NCBI GenBank assembly: GCA_027382625.1
Contig: JAJKFJ010020997.1
Span: 43,865 to 107,864, forward strand
Source: Tetmemena sp. SeJ-2015
Taxonomy: Eukaryota > Ciliophora > Spirotrichea > Sporadotrichida > Oxytrichidae
Direction of reading: 5' to 3'
Length of the DNA: 64,000 nt
Below the pieces are notes generated by a model, which saw only the letters and a list, made by a program, of their open reading frames with translations, was not told where the DNA came from and searched no databases. Every line of letters starts with the position of its first letter. Positions within the stretch are counted from its first letter, which is position 1. Of the stretch, positions 24,404-36,765 are shown piece after piece. A program made the position numbers and the translations under genes.

Positions 24404-25232
24404 ATGGAAGAAGCTAAAGATTAAAGCAAAAACGAGAAAGCTAATAAGCAAGAGACAGCTAAAAAGGAGTAAAAGAAGAAGTAGTAGCTCCTAAGGTTGC
24501 TAAAATTACCAAGTATGCCTTGATGTCACCCTATCTTTCTTATACGTAATATTAATCCTTTGAATAATCAATTTATAGTGAAGTGATGCCTTCTAAGCCA
24601 GGAAAGGATTTCATAAGTAGAAATCTGCCAGAAATACTAAAGGCTCTAATTTCTCAAGCTAAGTAAGGTAGTGATAGTCTCTAAGCACTAGAGCCTCCTC
24701 ACAAGAGATTTAAAGGCTAGAATGAAATCAGCAAAGAAGATATCAAGCTATTAGTGAAGAGCAAGCTTTTAATGCTTGGCCTTAACTCAGTCTATAAGAA
24801 TATTTCTGCTTTAGTTCAAGATGATGAATAATCTGAGTAAACGAAGGGAGAGAGATAGGAATTGATAGTATTCGTTGTAAATGATGCTGAAACTTTGGAG
24901 ATCAATAAAAACCTAGTTGGCTTTTGTAGATAGTTCAACATCACTCACTTCATTTTCCCAAAGTTTCTTAAGTAAGAAGTCATTTAATATGTAAACTAAT
25001 TTATAGAAAAAACTTGTGTGACTTGTTCGGACTGAATTCCCTCACGAGCTTTGCTCTTAAGATTACTGAAAGATCACTAAGGAACAAGTCAATACAGGAA
25101 TTAAATGAATTCAATAACTCAATTCAAATCAATGAGAGCGTTAATGACTACAAATATGCTGAGGAGGCTCTTTTTCGTCCGTGCAGCATAAAGAAATGGC
25201 AAATCGAAATTAATTAAAAGCAAAAGAAGTGA
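24404..25232 (+). CDS. L7Ae-like protein, possibly RNase P/MRP subunit RPP38 type
   Basis: ATG at 24404, Lys-rich N-terminus, then an alpha/beta region: LLMLGLNSVYKNISALVQ, LIVFVVNDAETLEINKNLVG, CRQFNITHFIFPKFLKQEVI, and finally LFGLNSLTSFALKI. The order (helix, VVxND, a loading helix, Gly-LNSLTSFAL) fits an L7Ae/L30e fold as in RPP38. The frame changes near 24490, and again at the A6 run near 25010, where one added A restores LCDLFGLNSLTSF. The assignment is by fold pattern, not by a diagnostic motif. Ends at TGA 25230, just before the tail-to-tail DPH1 segment. Confidence 0.45.
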
Positions 25233-25303
25233 GTCGATTATCGATTCTAATTTACATTCATCAATTCGATTAGATAATTATTGTTAAGTAACCTTAGACT
25301 TTA

Positions 25304-26324
25304 GTTTTTCTTAAGCAGGTTTTAAATATCAGAGAGCAAACCTTAGTTTCCTTATCTTCCAAGAGTACCGAAAATTACTCCAAACATGTTAGCTCTTTTG
25401 GCTTTTTCCCTACCTCTGCTCTTCTGATAGTATGCATTTGCTCATGGATATAAACCTCCTCAGTCATTTCTCTGGAGTAAGGGTTATATTAGAAGAACCT
25501 CAAGTGAGGGTTCTTAATCATTGTACTCTCGATATGGAAACGCCCATCACTAATAAACACCACTGCTTGCCTTTACACCCTTCCATTTCAGGAATTGCAG
25601 GGGAGGTGCAACCGAGCACTTCTCCATTTGATCTTGGCTTAGTCTATGGAATAGAGATGTTCTTGAAATTGTGAGGTTCCTTTTCAAGCACTGTCTTTGC
25701 TATGAATATAGTCTTGTTGAACTAAATAGTTCCCATCAACAAAATTACATCCTCAGCTTTGAAATTGTAACGATAGTTTCAATAAAATGGTCTACGTCTA
25801 TTTGTATCTCCACAAAACGTACAGTGCATTCTTAATAGACAAGTCTTAAATGGGTACCAAGCAACTATGTCCATAATGAACAATAAAATCGCAGTCAAGG
25901 GCTTTAGAGGCTAAGTCATCTACACAGCAAGCCCCATAAGTCACATCTCCTAGCAACAGGCACTCGATATCGGATTCCCCTCTCTTTGCTTTCCTCGCTT
26001 GAGCAGAAAGTTCTTATTATATCTGCTATCAGCGTTGCAAAAAGAAGCAAACCCTCAGGAAACTAGAGAGACACCTTAAACTTAGGTTTTTATGAGAGTT
26101 TTTTGCCTCTAATATTCTGCAGATCGTCTTGTGAATCTCAAATGAATAATTCTAAGGGAGAATAGAGCAAGCGTATCAAGTTTCTCCAAGTTTATATTGA
26201 ATTCAGTTTGTAACTTCAGCTCAAACTAGTTTGGTAGAGAATGTGGTCCTTTGTAAACTCTGCTTACTTTCTAAGCAGTGACTTGCAGAGTTTGATTGTC
26301 TTCTAGTTGTGGTTAGCTTTCCAT
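25304..26324 (-). CDS. DPH1: DPH1 N-terminal segment, inverted
   Basis: ATG at 26324 (minus). Recognisable DPH1 blocks in order: [128 protein letters not shown] and LSDIQNLLKKN. Two Fe-S cysteines are here (ACC and LGC). The segment stops at the pointer TTAAGAAAAAC (25314 to 25304) and is followed by AT-rich DNA; the protein continues in the plus-strand segment at 19987 with GKKFFVIF. Seven single-base slips occur; most are cured by adding one base to a run (for example A6 to A7, T4 to T5, A5 to A6), so they look like undercalls. Confidence 0.93.
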
Positions 26325-26803
26325 GTTAAATGCTGTGATTGGGTGTATTAATTATTTTGTAATTAATATAGTAGGAATTTTAATTAAAATCGGTGATTGG
26401 TTAAAATAATAAATGAGAGTTTGCAAATCTGTGCAGTTGAAATCCAGATTCACCCCTGATCTGCAGCTGTGTCGATAGAGAATCAAAAAATAATATGAGT
26501 TTCTTCTTTAATCATCTTCATAGCACCTCTCAGTAGTGAGATATGATGTGCGCATTCAATTTCATTTTCAATATCTTCATTCTTTTAACTTGTGTCGCTT
26601 ATAACTCTTGACTGAGCACTCCCACACGAAAGTTGCAAGGATGAAAAGTTCTTAGAATTTCATTCTGAATCGAATGGTGTAATTATTATTTAAATTGGAC
26701 ACACTTCAACTGTCACTGAATTATTCCATTTTAATTTAATATCTAATTTAATTCTCTTTTTTATTAAATTCTCAGCTATAATTGGAGTATTATAATAAGT
26801 TTA
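26325..26803. other. Intergenic region with a dispersed repeat
   Basis: Divergent promoter region between the inverted DPH1 segment and RPC6. No gene seen. Holds one copy (about 26586-26680) of a repeat also found near 61.5 and 62.0 kb. Confidence 0.6.
26586..26680 (+). repeat. Dispersed repeat, copy 1
   Basis: AACTTGTGTCGCTTA, then CTTGACTGAGC and CTCCCACAC are shared with the reverse complement of about 61455-61527; the 3' half (TTGCAAGGAT ... ATCGAATGGT) also matches about 62000-62070. Roughly 80 bp, clearly similar by eye with scattered substitutions. Confidence 0.65.
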
Positions 26804-27751
26804 ATGGACGATTTATACGGCAGAGTACTCTAAGTTCTTCAGCAAAATCCAGATGGAGTTGAGGATCAACTTCTTGCGGCCTCTCTGAAGGATGTAGATG
26901 AAACTCAGAGAGTGAGTGCAATTAACAGATTGATTGAGCATGGGAGAATTGTGCTATTTCAATCTGGAAAGGGCTCCTTAGTTTATAAGTTTCAAACTGA
27001 AGAACAGGCCTCGAGGCTTAGAGATCTTAATTTCATTCATAAATTATCTTCTCCCAGAGGATGTGTTATTGCTTATCTTAATATAAATAGTTATTTTAAA
27101 AGCTTATATCATGTGTATCTTTTAATCGTATGATAGTGTATCAGCTGATTGAAGAGCCAAGAGATCGAGGTATAGCAAACCAGGACTTGAAGAGCAAACT
27201 AACTCCCCAGGGCTTCAACGCAATAATCCTAAATAAGACTCTCAAGAAGCTGGAGAAGAAGGGACTTATCAAGAAGATAAATCGCTAAAGCAAAATAACA
27301 GGCAGTTTGGATGCTGATGGAGGTAGAGCCATCTGCTGATGTGACTGGTGGCTTGATAGGCTAAGATAACTTCAATCTGGAGACCATAGAAGTTATTCAA
27401 GAGAGAGTTCTGGAGTATCTGAAAAAGAATGGATAGACATCGTACAGAGAACTGTCATTGCACGTGAGATCGATTGGTGTGATCCCTCAGGGTTAGGAAT
27501 TCAGGGATGAAGACATCAAGCAGATTATTCAAGTGCTGCAGTATGACTCTAAGATAGAATAAATTAATGTGGGACTGGGCACAGGGATTCAAGAGACAGT
27601 CATGTATAAACTAAGCAACAACAGATATCCCAACTAACTCTACTACTCTCAAATACCATGCGCTCACTGTCCTGTGAGATCTGAGTGCTAGCCTGAAGGA
27701 TTGATCAACCCAAAGTCATGCTAATACCTTAATGAGTGGCTCAATATCTGA
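26804..27751 (+). CDS. RNA polymerase III subunit RPC6 (RPC34)
   Basis: Winged-helix subunit of the Pol III initiation subcomplex. ATG 26804 begins MDDLYGRVLQVLQQNPDG. First winged helix: RVSAINRLIEHGRIVLFQSG. A 74-nt GT-AG intron (27063-27136) joins SSPRG to LYQLIEEPRDRGIANQDLKS. A second winged helix (NAIILNKTLKKLEKKGLIKK) follows. After a single-base slip near 27300 come VWMLMEVEPSADVTGGLIGQ, a third helix block, and the C-terminal cysteine cluster CAHCPVRSEC then CQYLNEWL, the [4Fe-4S] site known in this family. Length is normal. TGA at 27749. Confidence 0.9.
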
Positions 27752-27813
27752 AACAATAACCACTCAATTATCACTTTCTAGCTTAATTAAGATTAATAAA
27801 TTTAAAAGATTAT

Positions 27814-29830
27814 TCAAAGTCTCTTTAAAATATGTGCAGCAATTATGATAAAAAGATCTAAAAAAATAATAAATTTATTTTCCATATTTATCATAATCGA
27901 GGAGAGCTCAAGGGGATGCATATATAATAAAACCGTAATGAGGGATTGTTCCGTAGAGTGACTAAATGGTAACTGCACTGATGTTTCAATGATTTGAAGT
28001 AAGTGATTGAGTTTTTAAGACTGTTCTTGCGCTACTTAGTTATTCTTGCGAGTCTCTGATGCCTTTGTGTCTTCACTTTTTTGTGAAAGGTTGGCCAGTT
28101 TCTACATACTTTAACTCATCTGACTGAGTTTCTAAGTAAGTGTGCTAATTTCTTGCTCCTTTTCAGCCAGTCTGGCTTGACTATCTGCAATTAGTTAATC
28201 CTTCAAGGTCAACTCTTGATTTAAGTCCTCAAACAAAGCCAAGTTGTCCTCTATCTGCTTCCTATCAATAATTCTCTAAAATTATTCGCATCAGTATTTA
28301 GATAACATTTAATCCAAAACTATAATCATCATTGACTTATTCATTCTACTGAGAAAATTGCCAACTGAGATCTTGTTCTCTGGTGCTTAATTAATTAATA
28401 CTAAAATTACATAAAGACTTTTTATTTATTTATTGCTTTTTGTCTGATGTGGGGCTGGCATATTCTGAAGTTGTTTTGAGTTTATTGGTAGGGGATTACG
28501 TCGCCCCATACTTCTGTCTGAGATCGTTAACTTATTCTTCGAGAGTGTTCTGCTTGAACTTTAAGTTAGTGGTCTCCTGGTCCTGGTCATAGTATTTCAA
28601 CTGCAAGTCATTCAATTATAAATAAACCTAAAATCTTCTCTCAATTCTTATGATTATGATTCTTCTCTTGGTTTCTCTTGAGGAGATCTTTAGAAGCCTT
28701 GATGAGGTCAGATTGGGTGAAGTCATTTAGGATCTGCAGTTCCTGCATTATCTTCTTTTAGTTGTCCAGCACCACTCGTTGCTCGTCTATGTCTCCTCTG
28801 ATACGCTTGATCTCCTGTTCTTTCTCGCTCGTCTCCATCTCAATCAGACGCTTCAATTTATTTACCTCGTCCTCCTTCACTGAAATCTCATACTCCTTCT
28901 AATTAATTATGTCTCTCAGTTTCTCTGCTTCTCCGTCTAGCTCTTCTTGCTTCTTCTCTATAGGAATTGTAAAATTGAGAGAGACATTTACTTTGAGAAT
29001 ATAGATTGTTAAGCAGAGACTCCACACTTTCCTCTCCACTTCTCCTCAAATCGCTATCATCCAAATATGATTATAAATCAACTTAAAATTGTTCTCATTA
29101 TTTACAATAATGATCTTCTCTGCGATTCTGACTCTGTCTCTGAGAACTCCCAGGTCATTTGTAATCCATTTCACATACTCCACTACGTCGTTCACATCCC
29201 TGTCTAGCAGTTTCTCAACTCTGGCTGCTCTGTTCTCCTGAGTTTCTAACTTGATCATGTGCTAATCGTAGAGAGATATCTCCTGGCCTCTTTCCCCCAC
29301 GTAGTAATCCTTATTGTAGCCCTCAGTTTCATTATTCTGAGTGTAAATTTAAATTACTAACTGCTCTTACCCTTATGAAACTCTCGAACTGCTTGTTAGA
29401 TGAGGACAATTCCTCATTCTCCTTCAGCAGTTTCTGGTTTTCCTCCATCATCCTTAGCACAAATTCCTATCAAGACATGTTAGCGCTCACTTATATGTTA
29501 CTTGGATAGACTCTGAGATGACTTGTGCTTCTCCCTTTACTCCAAAGTACTCGCTTTGAGCGTATCGTAGGATCTTAGTTCCTGGGGATTCTTGAAAATT
29601 AAACTGAGACTAGTTCTCTTTGCCAGCCGTGCTCCCACTCTCAGCTATTCGCCCGTGCTTCTAAGGGGAGCTATACACGAAATCCTGCTGTAAAAATAAA
29701 TTAACTGGTTGATTTGTGAGTCATGATTAAGCTGTTGGTCTTCTATCTTGACATTTGAGTGTTTTGAGTTCTATTATTTGGGATGAGGGTACATGGGCAC
29801 CTCATTCAAAACAAAGTGGTGATCTGACAT
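27814..29830 (-). CDS. Coiled-coil protein, unidentified
   Basis: ATG at 29830 (minus) gives MSDHHFVLNEVPMYPHPKQQ. The frame is recovered in blocks separated by short AT-rich interruptions (about 29690, 29340-29375, 28950-29030, 28620-28660, 28400-28440). Long heptad-type helices dominate: KQFESFIRNN, RAARVEKLLDRDVNDVVEYV, EVNKLKRLIEMETSEKEQEI, LKFKQNTLEEQVNDLRQKY, and a final block DNLALFEDLNQELTLKDQ. No motor, membrane or catalytic domain. The last block (28370-27814) could be a separate gene, but it lacks its own clear start and continues the same composition. Likely cytoskeletal or ciliary, by inference only. Confidence 0.55.
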
Positions 29831-29982
29831 TACCAAATTAAAATTTATCTCTCATTAACATTTTTCATAAATACAGTTATCACTTAATGGATCGGCAGCA
29901 ACATCGTGAATTAATATTTGTGGGAGAGTGGATAAATTCAGGGATTTAATTAATTCAAAGTTTGAAAACAGCAACACTTAAA

Positions 29983-32097
29983 ATGTCAGAGGGACTCAAA
30001 ATCGATGTGACTTCCTGCTCCATTTGCTACAATCATCTCCTTGACGATATTAGCGTTATTAAAAGCTGCGGCCATGTCTTCCATACTCCCTGGTAACGTA
30101 TAAGATCATATAGTACTAAGCATTTTGAAATTAATTGTTGTTTATTATCTGAGTGAATAATCTCACCAACAATGAATTTATAGCATCAGCTAATGGCTTG
30201 AGAAAAAACATGAATCAAAACTCACCAAAAAATTTCACTTTTTATATAGGATGGCTTATAATTAATTATATTGGTTATATTATAAGTATTTTAAGTTTGA
30301 ATGTGGATAATGCAAAGCTGAAGCAAGGCCTTCATCTCTTCAAAAGGGGGCCATCAATTATCTTAGAATTAAGCAAATAAAATACTTTAATTGTAAAGTT
30401 TTAATTTATTACTTACCTTTAGTAATTCATTTTATGAAGTAAATTATGACTCCCCATAAAAGATTTTTTACGAAGTTCAAAGTAATATACTCCATTCAGT
30501 ATAAATTATCTCTTAAAGTAACTGAGAGCAAGGAGGTGAAGGAGCTGTTCGAGAATTTGAGCAATGAACAAAAGAAGGACATAAACTTCCTCCACAAAAA
30601 AATAGCTGAGATCACTATTGAAAAACAAAAGCAGGAGGAAGTCTTGGCCTTCAGACACCACAAGATCAGAGAACTAGAACAATCAAATGAGACACTCACC
30701 ATAGATTTAAACAAGAATAAGGATTAGTTCACTCAAAGCTAAAAGGAAATTCAAACTCTCAAGAGGAGAGTCGAATATAGACATATTTAATTTGCAAATC
30801 TACAATGAATTTCAAAATATCAATGTTCTATATATTTTGTCTCTCAATACTCTTAATCATACCTGTTGAATTATATCTTTCTTATTATGTTTTGCTTATG
30901 CAAGTATTTTTAATGATATCTGAAATTCACAGTGGAAAGTTAGCAAACTGAAAAGCGAGCATTGGGTATGGAGAAGGATGATTTGATTAAGGAGTTGAGC
31001 GGGATAAGGGAGTAGCAGGAACTTTTCAAAAAGATAAAAGAGCATAGGACTGATTCCTGTCTGGGCCTCTACAACTCTAACAAAGACTCCATGAGTAGTG
31101 AAGAGTAGATCAGGCACCTCTATGAAATGTTGCTCATCAAACTCCAAGAGAAGTAAGACTAGAAGGAACAGCTCAAAGCTTGCAGAGCACAGCTGACAGA
31201 CAAAATCAATAAAATAGATGAGTTGAAAACCAACCTAGATCACTTCAAGAAGAAGAGTCTCAAACTTCAAGAACTCAATCAGGAGCTGCACAAGTCAGTT
31301 GAGGTATTCAGAAAGTAACTGTAAAAGTAAGAGGAAAACTTTAGCTAACCCTCTCAGATCAATTCAAAGTCAAACTTAATTACCAAAGGTGTTACTCCCA
31401 ACCTTCAGGATATCAATTCAATCATAAACAAAAACAATAACTTCCCTCAATTGAAAACTGCCTCTGCTACTACAGGAGGGGCAGTTAGTACAGCCGAAAG
31501 CTCCAAAGACCATCAAAATTAAGGGATAGACTGTAATTTCACAACAAAGTTAGATGCATAAGAAGAGAAAGCTAAATGATTTCTAAAATGAAGATGAGGA
31601 TTTGTTTTTGTCTCAAGACTGTCAAAATGAAAGGGGTGATTCTTAGCAACCTATAGTCATTACTAGTCAAAGCTCTGAGGTAGATAAGTTCATGACCGAA
31701 AAATCTAAGCCACCTGCTAATCCATCTTAGAAAGTATTTACTGATGACCCCTTTGAGAATTCAATGAGTCTTTCAAATGAAGTTCCTAAATTTCAAAGGC
31801 CTGATCTTGGAGCATAAGCCAGCAGATTTGATAAGAAAGTCAATAATATTATCAAATTCATAATGAAAAGAATCCTTAAAATTATTTCCCTCCTTATTTA
31901 TATTTTTCATTAGCTTTATAACTATATTCAAATCCTTTATAAAGTAAAACTCTTAGGCTTTTAAGTTTTAGAATTTTATGTAAATTAATGATACTGGACA
32001 ATTTAAGATGCAACTGAATCAAAATCTTCGATTGAATCAAATGGCCCGCCCTTAAACAGCTGCCCAACCTAAGATTTTAGGATTCTTGAAAAAGTGA
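29983..32097 (+). CDS. TRAIP-like RING protein with coiled coil and C-terminal PIP box
   Basis: ATG 29983. The N-terminal RING half reads SCSICYNHLLDDISVIKSCG then HVFHTPW (about 30000-30093). The second RING half is not found in place: 30094 to about 30480 is AT-rich and non-coding. Coiled coil follows (TESKEVKELFENLSNEQKKD and beyond), interrupted again at about 30785-30935 and about 31865-31995. The tail ends QPKILGFLKK at TGA 32095; Q-x2-I-x2-F-L fits a PCNA-interacting peptide. RING plus long coil plus terminal PIP box is the TRAIP layout (replisome-associated E3 that unloads CMG and handles crosslinks). The identification is architectural. Confidence 0.6.
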
Positions 32098-32280
32098 GCC
32101 AAGATATTTGTTTATGGAAATTCTTTTGATTAAATTTTAAAGAGCAACTTTTTGCTTATGCCCATAAAAGTGAATTGAGTTAAAAAAAAATTAATTACAT
32201 TATTGATAATAGTAAGTATATATTTGCAAGATGAAGTAATGATGAGTATTTACTGTTCTACCTAGTAGAAGTTAATTAAT

Positions 32281-32597
32281 TCAAAATATTTAGCACCTAG
32301 ACTGCTTGTCAGTGCCACTATCAGATTTAGAATCCTGCTTAGATTGGGCCTTAGATTTACTGCTGAGTTTATTCTTAGAGTTAAAATTATTGCAAATTAA
32401 AAATCATAGAAGTTCTTATTGATCCTGCCTCCATCAGTGAAAAATATTCTTTAGTTCTCAAAATATTCGCTTTATTAAGCATGCCTATCTTCGGCATTTC
32501 CATCAGTGGCTAGTCTTTTTACTGCTCTGGGAATCTTCTTGAGATACTTCTTTTCCTAAGCCATGTTATCTTTGCCTCTCTTGATTGACTTTGCCAT
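32281..32597 (-). CDS. Small basic protein, unidentified
   Basis: ATG at 32597 (minus): MAKSIKRGKDNMAQEKKYLK, then KIPRAVKRLATDGN, and after an AT-rich interruption (about 32385-32460) a Lys/Ser/Gln-rich tail ending SRCQIF at TGA 32281. An acidic Ser-rich stretch just upstream of the ATG is open in the same frame, so the start may be further 5'. About 100 residues, no domain seen. Confidence 0.4.
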
Positions 32598-33183
32598 TTA
32601 TATTCCTTCTGAAGAAGAGGAGCAGTCATCCTCATTTGAATTTATGTACACTAATTAGTTATACTAGAATAATTGATTCTATTTTAAATAGCATCATATT
32701 AACAATTTGATAATATTCTTCTTGCGCTGGTTTTGAGAGGAGGGATCAGTTTCACAATAGATGTAGTCGTTTCTTTTGAATTCATGCTAAAAAGTATTAT
32801 GAATAGAATGAATGCTGGTTATTCAATAATTGCTGTCTAGAGATGACATTAGAGTCAGTGTGCATGGGAATTGCTAAATACTTATCTTATTGATTCTTGT
32901 GGATTTGCTAGGCATAGTAAATGCTGTTGGAGTCTGACAACTGAGGACAGCCAACTTGCTATTTATTCAAACCATTATTTTTATAAATTTGGTTTACTAT
33001 CAGAGCGTTCTACTACTGTCTGCTCTATTAGCCTAACTGCGCGTAGTTACTACGCGACTCGTTTTAGTGATAAATACCATCACCTATAGCATGAAACAAT
33101 TTACAATTTGCATAAATAAACTATGTGTCTAATATAATTAGCCTCAATTTATGATTTTGAATTAATTGTATAAAATAGAATTA
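32598..33183. other. AT-rich stretch, no convincing gene
   Basis: Spacer between two minus-strand genes. A 72-codon plus-strand open frame (32871-33089) has no family signature. A short perfect hairpin (GCGTAGTTACTACGC near 33040) is present. Confidence 0.5.
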
Positions 33184-36100
33184 TCATAATTAAATATTAA
33201 GTTTATTAAAACTGAGTTCTCTGCTCTTGAAGCTTGGGTTGTTGTTAATTTAGACCGATTCCTCCTTCAACATATACTATTCATATAATAAATTATTGGA
33301 AAATTGAGAATCAATTATTTTTGATAAATTTAAACTAATTAAAACCAAGCATTTTAAGATTTAATAAATAAAAAATTGGGAGTTGTAAGTGTTATAATTT
33401 TTTACCAATATACCCTCATTGATGTCATTAAAGTTAAGAACTTCACTAGTCTAATTCTAAAACTTGCTGTTCTCTGCTTGAAAGTCTTAATGTTCAAAAT
33501 CTTGGCGATAAAACTGATTTTAGAAAGCTTGAGGATGATAAGGTGCTTGATAAAAGTAATCTTAATTTTGAATTGGATATCTTCTTTGCTATTGATGCTA
33601 CTATGCAATTATTCTTTGCTGGTGCTACACATCAGAAGCCAAGCTAAGGCTTTCGAGAGAGTTTTATTAGGTGAGCCTTTGGTAAGAGTTAATTGGGTCC
33701 GTATTTAATCTCTTCTTGAAATCATCTTCATTTACACTTTACTTTTAAGTCAAGCAGTAAGCCCTTTGATTCATAGTATTCATACTTGCCTATTGATAGC
33801 CTCCTTAAACTGATTGCACCTGATGATTATAATTCATCCTTGGATTTGAAATTATGCTTTGAATCCCACTCCTTTGATTCAAGTTGCTATACAAGGGAGA
33901 ATTATTTGGTAAGATGCTTTAGGTATAACTTTAGATAGAGCTACCCAAAGAAATCTAATTCTTTCTCATTAACTACTGAGATGTCATGGAGTTTTGAAAG
34001 CTTTCAATTTTTAAATTTTCAGTGTTGTGCCTCATTCCTGAGCCTGATTCTATGGAGGGGGCAGTCGCTTGGTATTATCCGCGATCAACATACAGCTATC
34101 TATTGATGATTTGTGGGGCCTGGAAATTTTGCTGAATAGCTTAAGGACTCAAGGTCTCTGTAATACATATTTGCTATGAGAAATTATCAGAGCTATTTTG
34201 CTGCCTCATTTAACCTTGTAATAGACTGGCCTGCTTTCTACTTCTCTAGTATTGGATTTAGGTTGTGTCAACCCGAGTCATAGAATCTTCTGAGAACTTT
34301 ATTTGCTTTAGTTGATTATTTCTACTCTTGGGAGATTTCTTAGCTGCAAATTTATCTACAGATGATCTAGGGGTTTACTTTTAGCCTTTTGAGAGATCTC
34401 TTTTAGAAACACCGACTATATGATAAACATTCGGCTCTTCTATACTATTGAATGCCAGCACCTGCCTATTTTGCTTATCATACACTTGCTTGAACTATTT
34501 AGAGAGGCGGGTGGACACTTCTTTCAAATTCAAATCCTCAAACGTTTCCTTCTTTTTAGAGCTGCTTCCAAGGTCACTCTTCAAATTACTTATATCATAC
34601 TTTCTATTCTTCTAGGGTCCTCTAAATTTAGACTGAGAGCTCTAGGTAATTGAGGAAAGTCCTTTGAAAGTAGGTGCTTGCCTTATGCTCTAAGATTATT
34701 TAGCTGATAATCCCACTTTAGTATTAGACTTATTTATATGAGGCGATACATTCCTAGTATGGTTAACTGCTTGATCATTCAAATTACTTTAATCTCGAGT
34801 CTGATTATTTCTGAGGTTGGAGTTTTCTTTGTCAGAATTACTTCCACTAGAGAAGCCATCAATGCTATTGCTTTGATAGTTTTCACTTTGATTAAGACCT
34901 TATCCTTATTTCAAAACAGGCTTAGTCTATAATGAAACTATCATGTTGAATGGCTCGTGCTCATCTATGAAACTACAGTTCTCTGAATGAAAGTCTGAGA
35001 CTTAAGAAACGTCAAGCTCATTACTCCTTTCATAAACTATTACTTGTCTACTTTGAGTTTAGCTATTATTCTTATTGAATGAGGATGCTGGGAAGATAAA
35101 TTGTTGTTTCTTATTTGTTATGGAAGGTACTTGATTATTTTGGTGAGGAGAAACCTATTCTACTCTTTTGTTTTCCTGCTTAGTTTAATTATTTTGGGAT
35201 GGAGTAATTGTCTCCTAAGGCTGCCTATTAAGTAACGATTGGCTTCTATTATTCTAAATTTATAAGACTACAATAAAATGAATGTTATGATTAATTTCTG
35301 CTCTGCTTTTTTGAATCATTGACATACTCTGGAGGACTATAGGTTTTCTTGTGTTGGAAGAGTCTTAACGGCCCTATTAAGTAGACCTAATGTCATTTTA
35401 GGAGGTTGATTGGATAAAATATTTTTGGCTGTCATAGTTTGAAATAGATCTCTGATTTTGGTGAATGAATTACTTTTTAGGAATTGACTTGAGTTCTTCT
35501 TTATCTACTACACTTAACTTATTAGAAAATCAAACTCGAAATTGATAAATTTATCAGCATAAATTTGCCATATTTATAGTTAAAATAAACTTATAAACCT
35601 ATTTAAAGGAAAGAAATTGCTCATTTTAAATGAGGCAACTAAAACCATTAAAAAATATCCACATATTTAATTAAGAATAAAACTATAATATCGCTTTTGA
35701 CAATAACTGAACTGGTAGGAAGCTTACAGTTGAGATCAGGAGTTTTAACTTCTTTCTTTCTGTTAGGCATAGGAGGCAGCTATTGAGAATAATTAGTGGC
35801 GTTGAAGCTGTAGTAAGCCCCTTTTAAAATAAAATCTTAATCATCTACAACCTGGGGAAAATTAATTTGTCTTCCTTTTGCATAATCCTAGTGGGCTGGT
35901 TTAGTTTGAGAGTCTACTTTATCTTGATGGATGTGAGTTTGAATGAGAGCATTTTCAGTTTGCTCTACTTATGAATTCTATTAGATAGATTTGCTTGATT
36001 AGTTTGAAAGAGTAACGTCTATTTTAATTTAATTCTTTTAAAATTTGGAGGAAATTTCAAGGGTTTAGAGTATTTTAAAAGTTTTAAAGGGGAAAGAAAA

Positions 36101-36765
36101 AATTTTGAAAAAATTTTGGGTTTGGGTCAAAAAGGGTATACCCCTTTCCCTGAAGGTTAGAGGGATTTTAGCTGATTGCTGGGTAAAAATTGGTGTGGGA
36201 CGTGCTACTACGCTTAGGAGTTGAAATTACTGACATCGTGCTTTGCTTACATATAATTCAAGTTTGAATTGCTTCTTCCTGTCCCAAACTCAGACGAAGT
36301 TTCCTAACTCATTGATGAGAAAATATTTATTTTATTTAAGCTTAAGAAACTAGAATTGGAGTGATCTCTTGCAGGGTTCTCAGAGTAGAATTGGCTGGAC
36401 TAGCTCTCTTCAATAATTGTGTGCCTAGATCCCGACCTTTGATTAGGATAGAACTTAGTAGCAAGAGCAGTCTATTTAAATCGATATTCAGGAGTGTGGG
36501 ATTGAAATTAGCTCATGTCCTGTTTGTAAAATAGTTGAGTATTGATTCCTCCTTTTGTCTATTGCATTAATTGCGAATTATTTTTTCCGCTTCTTTCTTT
36601 GAGGTTGGCTTCCTAAAACCCTGATTACTTTTCACAGTTACTCTATATGGTAATCAAAGAAGGCGCAACTCTTTGTGGTTTTAACTTCTAGCTTTAGTCT
36701 GGCAGCTTTTCCCTTTGGAATTAAGAGACTTATTAAAATTTAGATCCCTTGGAGTCCGAGGTCAT
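33184..36765 (-). CDS. Large Gln/Asn/Ser-rich protein, unidentified
   Basis: ATG at 36765 (minus) opens MTSDSKGSKFQQVSQFQREK. Blocks of one composition run to TGA at 33184: 36765-36340, about 36000-35690, about 35470-33410 and about 33270-33184. The AT-rich breaks between them (36340-36000, 35690-35560, 33410-33270) are probable eliminated segments. Dense in-frame TAA/TAG within poly-Gln confirms the code. Less biased patches include TFEDLNLKEVSTRLSKQFKQ-like residues near 34510 and YHIVGVSKRDLS near 34430. No domain recognised; disordered, perhaps a scaffold or RNA-granule protein. Confidence 0.55.

Noticed and set aside
25400..25700. Plus-strand open frame of 80 codons at 25432-25674
   Set aside because: It is the antisense shadow of the inverted DPH1 segment, whose minus-strand reading matches the family.
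33030..33060. Perfect short hairpin GCGTAGTTACTACGC
   Set aside because: Isolated, no following T run or gene end; a 7-bp stem is expected by chance in 64 kb.
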